A stretch of 64,000 bases of DNA from Faucicola sp902506225. Lineage in GTDB: Bacteria > Pseudomonadota > Gammaproteobacteria > Pseudomonadales > Moraxellaceae. The notes beneath the pieces were generated by a model. The model did no database searches, was not told the DNA's origin, and was given only the letters and a program-made list of their open reading frames with translations. How positions within the stretch are numbered: position 1 is the first letter of the stretch; each line of letters begins with the position of its first letter. The position numbers were made by a program, and so were the translations under genes. The stretch spans positions 496,001 to 560,000 of the forward strand of contig LR733345.1 in NCBI GenBank assembly GCA_902506225.1. Direction: 5' to 3'. This document shows, piece by piece, positions 59,293-64,000 of this stretch.

Positions 59293-60645
59293 TTATTGTT
59301 GGCTAGCCAGTAAGTCTTGGTAAGATACTTCAGTGTCCGTTACTTTACCTTGAGACAAGATATGATCGACCACTTGGTCTTCTAACACCACCGCTTCAAT
59401 GTTGGCACGTTCTTGCGCATTGTTGGTGTAATAGTCGATAACTTCGTTTGGATCTTCGTAGTTTTCTGCCATTTCGTTGATGTATTGGGTCACACGTTCT
59501 TGGTCAACTTCAAGTTTGTTTGACTCAATGAGGCTCGATACAATGATGCCAAGACGGGCAGCGCGCAGGGCTTGCTCTTTAAATAATTCGTTTGGTAGCA
59601 TATCTTTGTTAAAAGTTTTAGGATCTGCGCCAAATTGCTGGGCAAAACGGTTTAACATCATGCTGCGTTGGCGATCGATTTCTTGCTCAAGCATCGATGC
59701 AGGTACGTCGATTTCATTTTTTTCAAGTAAGGCGTTAAATGCCGCTTCTTTCACTTGGTTACGGGCAGCGCTTTTTACTTCACGCTCCATGTTTTTACGC
59801 ACGTCTGCTTTAAGTTTGTCTAAGCCGCCTTCTGTTACCCCAAATGCTTCAAGGAACTCATCGTTTAATTCTGGTAATTGTGATTGCTCAACTGATTTGA
59901 CGTTGATTTTGAACTGTGCTTGTTTACCTTGTAGGTTTTCGGCTTGGTAATCTTCTGGGAACGTCACGTCGATGGTTTTTTCTTCGCCTGCTTTCATGCC
60001 TTTGATACCATCTTCAAAGCCTGGAATCATACGGCCACTGCCTAATACTAGGCTAAAGTCTTGCGCGCTACCGCCTTCAAATTTTTCACCGTCGATTGAA
60101 CCTTCAAAGTCAAACTTGACTTGGTCGCCTTCGGCTGCGGCATCATCTTTGGCAACGTAAGTTTGGCGTTGTTTTTGTAGGTTTTCAATCATGGTGTCAA
60201 CGTCTGCGTCACTCACGTTGGCAACTTGACGCTCAACTTCGATGTCTGATAACCCTTGCACTTCTACTTCTGGGAATACTTCAACCGTTGCTTGATACAC
60301 CAAAAAGTCGTTTTCAAGTTTCACGTCATCAATGTTTGGCATACCCACAGCGCGGATGTTTTCTTGACGAATCGCATCAAATACGGTATCGCGAATCACA
60401 TCGTTGATGACTTCTTGTTGAATACCTGCGCCATATTGGGCGCGAATGTGCGATACAGGCACTTTACCTTTACGAAAACCGTCGATTTTAGCGGTTTTTG
60501 CCACTTGGTTGATGCGTTTTTCCACGCGACCTTGAATGGTTGACACAGGTACTTTAACCGTGATTTGGGTTTCAAGGTTTGATTTTTTGTTGGTAGTTAC
60601 TTCTAAGTTAGTAACTGTTGAATCTGACACATTTGAATTTGACAT
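59293..60645 (-). CDS. tig: Trigger factor
   Basis: Ribosome-bound chaperone and prolyl isomerase. The ribosome-docking signature GFRKGKVP is present (residues near 60). The FKBP-type PPIase domain (about 160-260) is followed by a long helical C-terminal arm. 450 aa from ATG 60645, with GGAAGG seven bases upstream fixing the start. The N-terminal about 20 residues are Ser/Thr/Asn-rich, an extension beyond typical homologues. Confidence 0.95.
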   Translation of the reverse strand: MSNSNVSDSTVTNLEVTTNKKSNLETQITVKVPVSTIQGRVEKRINQVAKTAKIDGFRKGKVPVSHIRAQYGAGIQQEVINDVIRDTVFDAIRQENIRAVGMPNIDDVKLENDFLVYQATVEVFPEVEVQGLSDIEVERQVANVSDADVDTMIENLQKQRQTYVAKDDAAAEGDQVKFDFEGSIDGEKFEGGSAQDFSLVLGSGRMIPGFEDGIKGMKAGEEKTIDVTFPEDYQAENLQGKQAQFKINVKSVEQSQLPELNDEFLEAFGVTEGGLDKLKADVRKNMEREVKSAARNQVKEAAFNALLEKNEIDVPASMLEQEIDRQRSMMLNRFAQQFGADPKTFNKDMLPNELFKEQALRAARLGIIVSSLIESNKLEVDQERVTQYINEMAENYEDPNEVIDYYTNNAQERANIEAVVLEDQVVDHILSQGKVTDTEVSYQDLLASQQ

Positions 60646-60937
60646 AACAAAACCTTCCATAAAATATCAAAAAAGAGCAGCGAGGTTGCCACTCATAAGG
60701 GTAAATAGCGATAAGTTATCAGGCTTTTAAGGGGATTGAAAAAAGCCTATAAAATACGCAATCCAAAATCTGTGGGTTAACGCATGCTAAAGGCAAAAAT
60801 TAACCGAAAGTGGTATAGTATAAATTAATCGCCACATAAAGTAAAAAAATTGTTGCTGTAAAATCTCTGTATCGACTACCTTAGCAGTCACACCCTGTCT
60901 ATCTGCAATTGATAGGCGAGAGTTGCAAACCTTTACT

Positions 60938-61588
60938 TTACTTCACCAGTTGCATTAGCAGTTGCTGCATCGCTTGCCCGCGATGACTGATGCGGTTTTT
61001 ATCGCTCTTTTGCATCTCAGCAGCGCTTTTTTGTACGCTAGGTACCCAAAATAGTGGGTCATAACCAAAACCAAGTTCACCTTGCGGAGCGGGCAAGATT
61101 TCACCTTGCCAAATCCCTTGTGCAATGATAGGTAGCGGGTCTTCGGCATGGCGCACGAGTGCCAACACGCAAACAAACTGCCCGATAATCGGCGCATTCG
61201 TGTGTCTGTGCGGTTCAAGAAGCCGCAATAATTTTTGGTTATTGGCTAAGTCTTTATGCTCGCTAAAGCTGGCTTCATCTTGGGCAAAACGCGCGGAATA
61301 AATTCCGGGTTGACCGCCCAAAATAGGTACACATAAACCCGAATCATCCGCAATCGCAGGTAGCCCGCTAATACGGCTGGCATGACGGGCTTTAATCAGC
61401 GCGTTTTCAATAAAACTAAGTCCATCTTCGACCGCATCCTCGATGCCCAATTGCCCTTGTGGGGTGACGGTTATTTCAAGATTGGCTTGTTCAAATAATT
61501 GCTTAAATTCCGCGAGTTTGCCTTGGTTATTACTGGCGAGGACTAACTGACGGGTAGGAAATAGTTGATTGGGGATAGAAACTGACAT
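60938..61588 (-). CDS. rdgB: dITP/XTP pyrophosphatase (RdgB/HAM1)
   Basis: Removes non-canonical purine triphosphates. It begins RQLVLASNNQGKLAEFKQLF, then EDGLSFIENALIKARHAS and ADDSGLCVPILGG, and ends GFGYDPLFWVPS and ISHRGQAMQQL. All are family blocks. From ATG 61588 it is 216 aa, slightly long at the N-terminus. No gene is seen in the 292-bp gap 60646-60937. Confidence 0.93.
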   Translation of the reverse strand: MSVSIPNQLFPTRQLVLASNNQGKLAEFKQLFEQANLEITVTPQGQLGIEDAVEDGLSFIENALIKARHASRISGLPAIADDSGLCVPILGGQPGIYSARFAQDEASFSEHKDLANNQKLLRLLEPHRHTNAPIIGQFVCVLALVRHAEDPLPIIAQGIWQGEILPAPQGELGFGYDPLFWVPSVQKSAAEMQKSDKNRISHRGQAMQQLLMQLVK

Positions 61589-62126
61589 ACAGACCCACTG
61601 TGTGTATTTTGCAAAAAAACTTAATCCTATCATAGCATAGTTAACAGTGGCTCGCGCTGCAAATACTCACGTTGCAAAAGCCTTATACTAAACCACTACA
61701 GTTTTTTTTGAGTAATTTGCTATCATCAAATAGCAAGTAACGGGTTAAAAATCAGCTTATTAGCATACACTCATTGATTTTTATCCCACAAGACAATAAA
61801 TCCCCACTCTAGAAACGGTTAAATTCTGCCAATTTTTATGGCAAAATAACCCATGTGTTATGAGGATATTATCAGGGCTAATGATAGCAAGGTTAATAAG
61901 CAAAGCTAACCATAGTAAAGTTAGTGAGTGGTTTTAACCCTTGATAAAGCTTGATGAAGTATAGCTAAATAACATAAACTAAAGAACATAAACCCAGCCA
62001 ACTTGCCATTTTAGATATGGTTTTGATATCTGCGTTTTTAATACAAAGCTTTTATCACAAAAATGGCATGTGGTCACTTTTATCATAAAGTCATCACAAC
62101 AATAGCGAAGGAAAAAGGAAAATAAC
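61589..62126. other. Intergenic region upstream of sodB, no gene seen
   Basis: A 538-bp A/T-rich divergent gap. Its right half carries degenerate tandem duplications: CTTGATAAAG/CTTGATGAAG (61940-61959) and CTAAATAACATAAA/CTAAAGAACATAAA (61965-61992). No open frame, tRNA or Fur box is convincing. It holds the rdgB and sodB promoters. Confidence 0.5.
61940..61992. repeat. Two consecutive tandem duplications upstream of sodB
   Basis: A 10-bp pair (61940-61959) and a 14-bp pair (61965-61992) occur back to back, each with a single-base difference between copies. Confidence 0.8.
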
Positions 62127-62753
62127 ATGTCACACATTACATTACCAGATTTACCATACGCCAAAAATGCGCTTGAGCCACATATCAGTGCAGAAACCCT
62201 AGAATTCCACCATGACAAACACCATGCGGCGTATGTCAACAAACTAAATGAGCTACTACCAGGTTCAGGTCTTGAAGGTAAAGAGCTTGATGAAATCATC
62301 AAAGCCACCGCAGGTGATAGTAGCAAAGCCACCATCTTTAACCAAGCGGCACAAGTTTGGAACCATACTTTTTACTGGAACTGCCTAACTGCCAATGGTG
62401 GCGGTGAGCCAACAGGCGATCTAAAAGCCAAAATCGAAGAAGCATTTGGCTCGTATGCAAAATTCCGTGAAGAATTCAAAAACGCGGCTGTAAGCCAATT
62501 TGGTTCAGGTTGGGCATGGTTAGTGGCTGACAGCGTTGGTGGTAAATTATCAATCATTAAGACTGCAAACGCAGACACCCCATTAGCCCATAACCAAGTT
62601 GCAGTATTAACATGTGACGTGTGGGAGCATGCTTACTACATCGACTATCGTAATCGTCGTCCAGATTACGTTGACACTTTCCTAGACAAACTGGTCAACT
62701 GGGATTACGCAAACGCCAAATACAAAGGTCAAGAAGCTGGCGTAGAAAAATAA
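62127..62753 (+). CDS. sodB: Superoxide dismutase [Fe]
   Basis: Dismutates superoxide in the cytoplasm. Metal ligands fall in the standard places: His in LEFHHDKHHAAYV, His in NQAAQVWNHTFYW, and Asp/His in LTCDVWEHAYYIDY. The FGSGWAWL segment is typical of Fe rather than Mn enzymes. 208 aa. Confidence 0.96.
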   Translation: MSHITLPDLPYAKNALEPHISAETLEFHHDKHHAAYVNKLNELLPGSGLEGKELDEIIKATAGDSSKATIFNQAAQVWNHTFYWNCLTANGGGEPTGDLKAKIEEAFGSYAKFREEFKNAAVSQFGSGWAWLVADSVGGKLSIIKTANADTPLAHNQVAVLTCDVWEHAYYIDYRNRRPDYVDTFLDKLVNWDYANAKYKGQEAGVEK

Positions 62754-62793
62754 TCGCCTATTTTTGCTTCTTTAAGCCTTTTAATTTTTTAAA

Positions 62794-62819
62794 AAAGCCG
62801 AATCAACTTCGGCTTTTTT
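62794..62819 (+). terminator. Terminator after sodB
   Basis: AAAGCCGAA and TTCGGCTTT form a perfect 9-bp stem with a 5-nt loop, with T7 following. Confidence 0.9.
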
Positions 62820-62852
62820 TATTTGCAAATTTTTGGTGAGAATAAAGCTGTG

Positions 62853-63233
62853 TTAAGAAACTTGTACAGGAATCACGTTGGCAGTGTCTTTAACGATATT
62901 ACCTTCATCAAGGTAAACCAAGCGTGGATGATGGTTGTCGGCTTCTTTTTCATCCATTTGCGCGTAGGCTGCAATAATCACCACATCGCCCAAATCTGCC
63001 ATGTGAGCAGCTGCCCCGTTGAGCGAAATCATTTTTGAGCCTGCTTCTGCACGAATCGCATAGGTGCGAAAGCGTTTACCATTGTTGACATTGTAAATGT
63101 CGATTGATTCGTTCTCACGGATGCCCGCCAAGTCGAGTAACTCGCTATCAATGCCACATGAACCTTCGTAGTGAAGCTCACAATGGGTCACACGCGCGCG
63201 GTGAAGTTTGGCTTTTAATAGGGTTAATAACAT
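62853..63233 (-). CDS. panD: Aspartate 1-decarboxylase
   Basis: Makes beta-alanine for pantothenate and CoA. It is made as a proenzyme that cleaves itself between Gly24 and Ser25 in YEGSCGIDS to form the pyruvoyl cofactor. The GAAAHMADLGDVVII segment is also diagnostic. 126 aa. Confidence 0.96.
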   Translation of the reverse strand: MLLTLLKAKLHRARVTHCELHYEGSCGIDSELLDLAGIRENESIDIYNVNNGKRFRTYAIRAEAGSKMISLNGAAAHMADLGDVVIIAAYAQMDEKEADNHHPRLVYLDEGNIVKDTANVIPVQVS

Positions 63234-63447
63234 GATCGTTCCTTACCTTGTCAGGTTAACGCGATGCGCGTCATTGTGGTAAAAGTGAGCAGGCTAGTCA
63301 TGAGAGGCTATTAACCAACTCGATAAAAGTTAAACATGATTGAAAAATCAGATGAAAAGTTCATCCATCTTGCAATCAATATATGGAAGGAAAATAAAAG
63401 TTCAAGGATAGACCCTAAGATTTATCAATCTTGTCCTTTGGTTAACG

Positions 63448-64000
63448 TTAGGCATTAGGTAGTTTAAAACTATTGATGGCTTGCTGGGCTTTGGCTAAGT
63501 CACCTGTCACCAAATCGGGCAGGGTACGCATGGCAGCATCTAGCATACTGTCAAATGCGACTTGCTCATCAGCGGTCGGTTTGCCAAGCACATAACCCGA
63601 TACTTTGGACTTATGTCCTGGATGACCAATCCCCAAACGTAAACGGTGAAAATCCGCGCCGATATGCGGCACGATATCACGCAGTCCATTATGACCGCCA
63701 TGACCACCGCCTGTTTTTAAGCGCATACGACCCACATCAAGGTCAAGCTCATCATGAACAATCAGCAGTTCGTCATTGTGGATGCCATAAAAATTCACCA
63801 TCGGCACCACTGCTTCCCCTGATTTATTCATAAAAGTATGCGGTAACAATAAGCGTATATCCATGCCATACACTAAGCCACGCCCAACCATACCATGAAA
63901 TTTTTTATCCAACGTCATGGTGATGTTAAACGTCTCGCTTAGACGCTCCACAAACCAAAAGCCAGCATTATGCCGTGTTTGGGCATACTGCTGACCTGGG
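63448..64000 (-). CDS. pth: Peptidyl-tRNA hydrolase, start outside the window
   Basis: Frees tRNA from stalled peptidyl-tRNA. The frame is open to the right edge, where it reads PGQQYAQTRHNAGFWFVERL, the conserved N-terminal block with the catalytic His (usually GLGNPG...HNxG). The missing start is only a few codons outside. LLLPHTFMNKSG, IVHDELDL and GGGHGGHNGLRDI are all present. An internal ATG at 63951 is not the start. Confidence 0.96.
   Translation of the reverse strand, partial: PGQQYAQTRHNAGFWFVERLSETFNITMTLDKKFHGMVGRGLVYGMDIRLLLPHTFMNKSGEAVVPMVNFYGIHNDELLIVHDELDLDVGRMRLKTGGGHGGHNGLRDIVPHIGADFHRLRLGIGHPGHKSKVSGYVLGKPTADEQVAFDSMLDAAMRTLPDLVTGDLAKAQQAINSFKLPNA

Overview
The window is chromosomal DNA of a gammaproteobacterium of the family Moraxellaceae. 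The 16S rRNA start at 41668-41886, the ftsL-ftsI-murE-murF-mraY order, and the Fur, OhrR and KtrAB types all fit. From memory the 16S fragment looks closest to Moraxella osloensis (Faucicola osloensis), but this needs an alignment. Nearly all genes are housekeeping. No prophage, intact transposon or CRISPR array is visible.

Layout. 1-2546 is the end of what looks like a capsule/sugar-nucleotide locus: partial pgi, a catalytically degenerate UDP-glucose dehydrogenase-like protein, and galE. 2794-11612 is a partial division/cell-wall cluster (rsmH, ftsL, ftsI, murE, a histidine phosphatase, murF, mraY). 11814-13352 holds an unknown protein and rlmA. 13413-17926 (minus) has recN followed by an overlapping run yqgE-ruvX-membrane protein-tusA-xerD. 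18491-22748 (plus) has ppnP, rlmB, ktrA, ktrB and a DEDD exonuclease. 22793-27959 (minus) has hemJ, bioF, bioB, an SCP2 protein with a long LEA-like tail, and a small membrane protein. 28529-36734 has glyQ, a TauE/SafE permease, glyS, an unusual sensor-like membrane protein, metY and a thioredoxin-like protein. 36753-41239 has an ECHDC3-like crotonase, tsf, rpsB, msrB and map.

41307-42252 is a collapsed rRNA operon. Two strong promoters and a leader drive only about 219 nt of 16S, joined directly to a 5S gene and terminator, followed by an IS3-family transposase remnant. 42286-48539 holds cpdB and a damaged iron-uptake locus: a siderophore-interacting flavoprotein, a headless TonB-dependent receptor and a tailless ABC ATPase, divergent from tonB across two Fur-box-like sites. 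48611-52812 carries stress genes (nitroreductase, a GST remnant, ohr/ohrR), an NfeD/SPFH pair and a flavodoxin-like oxidoreductase. 52923-57033 has trhP, an NTF2-like protein, a ferredoxin, an unknown membrane-anchored protein, an isochorismatase-like hydrolase and an HD hydrolase. 57096-64000 has clpX, clpP, tig, rdgB, sodB, panD and partial pth.

The most pervasive unexplained structure is a scatter of 10-21 bp direct tandem duplications (2-5 diverged copies) in the gaps between genes, sometimes running over a stop or start codon. The best candidates for new biology are this repeat habit, the SCP2/11-mer-repeat fusion, the sensor-like protein without kinase parts, and the Ugd pseudoenzyme. 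The rRNA collapse and the iron-locus fusion are clear rearrangements, or assembly errors to exclude.
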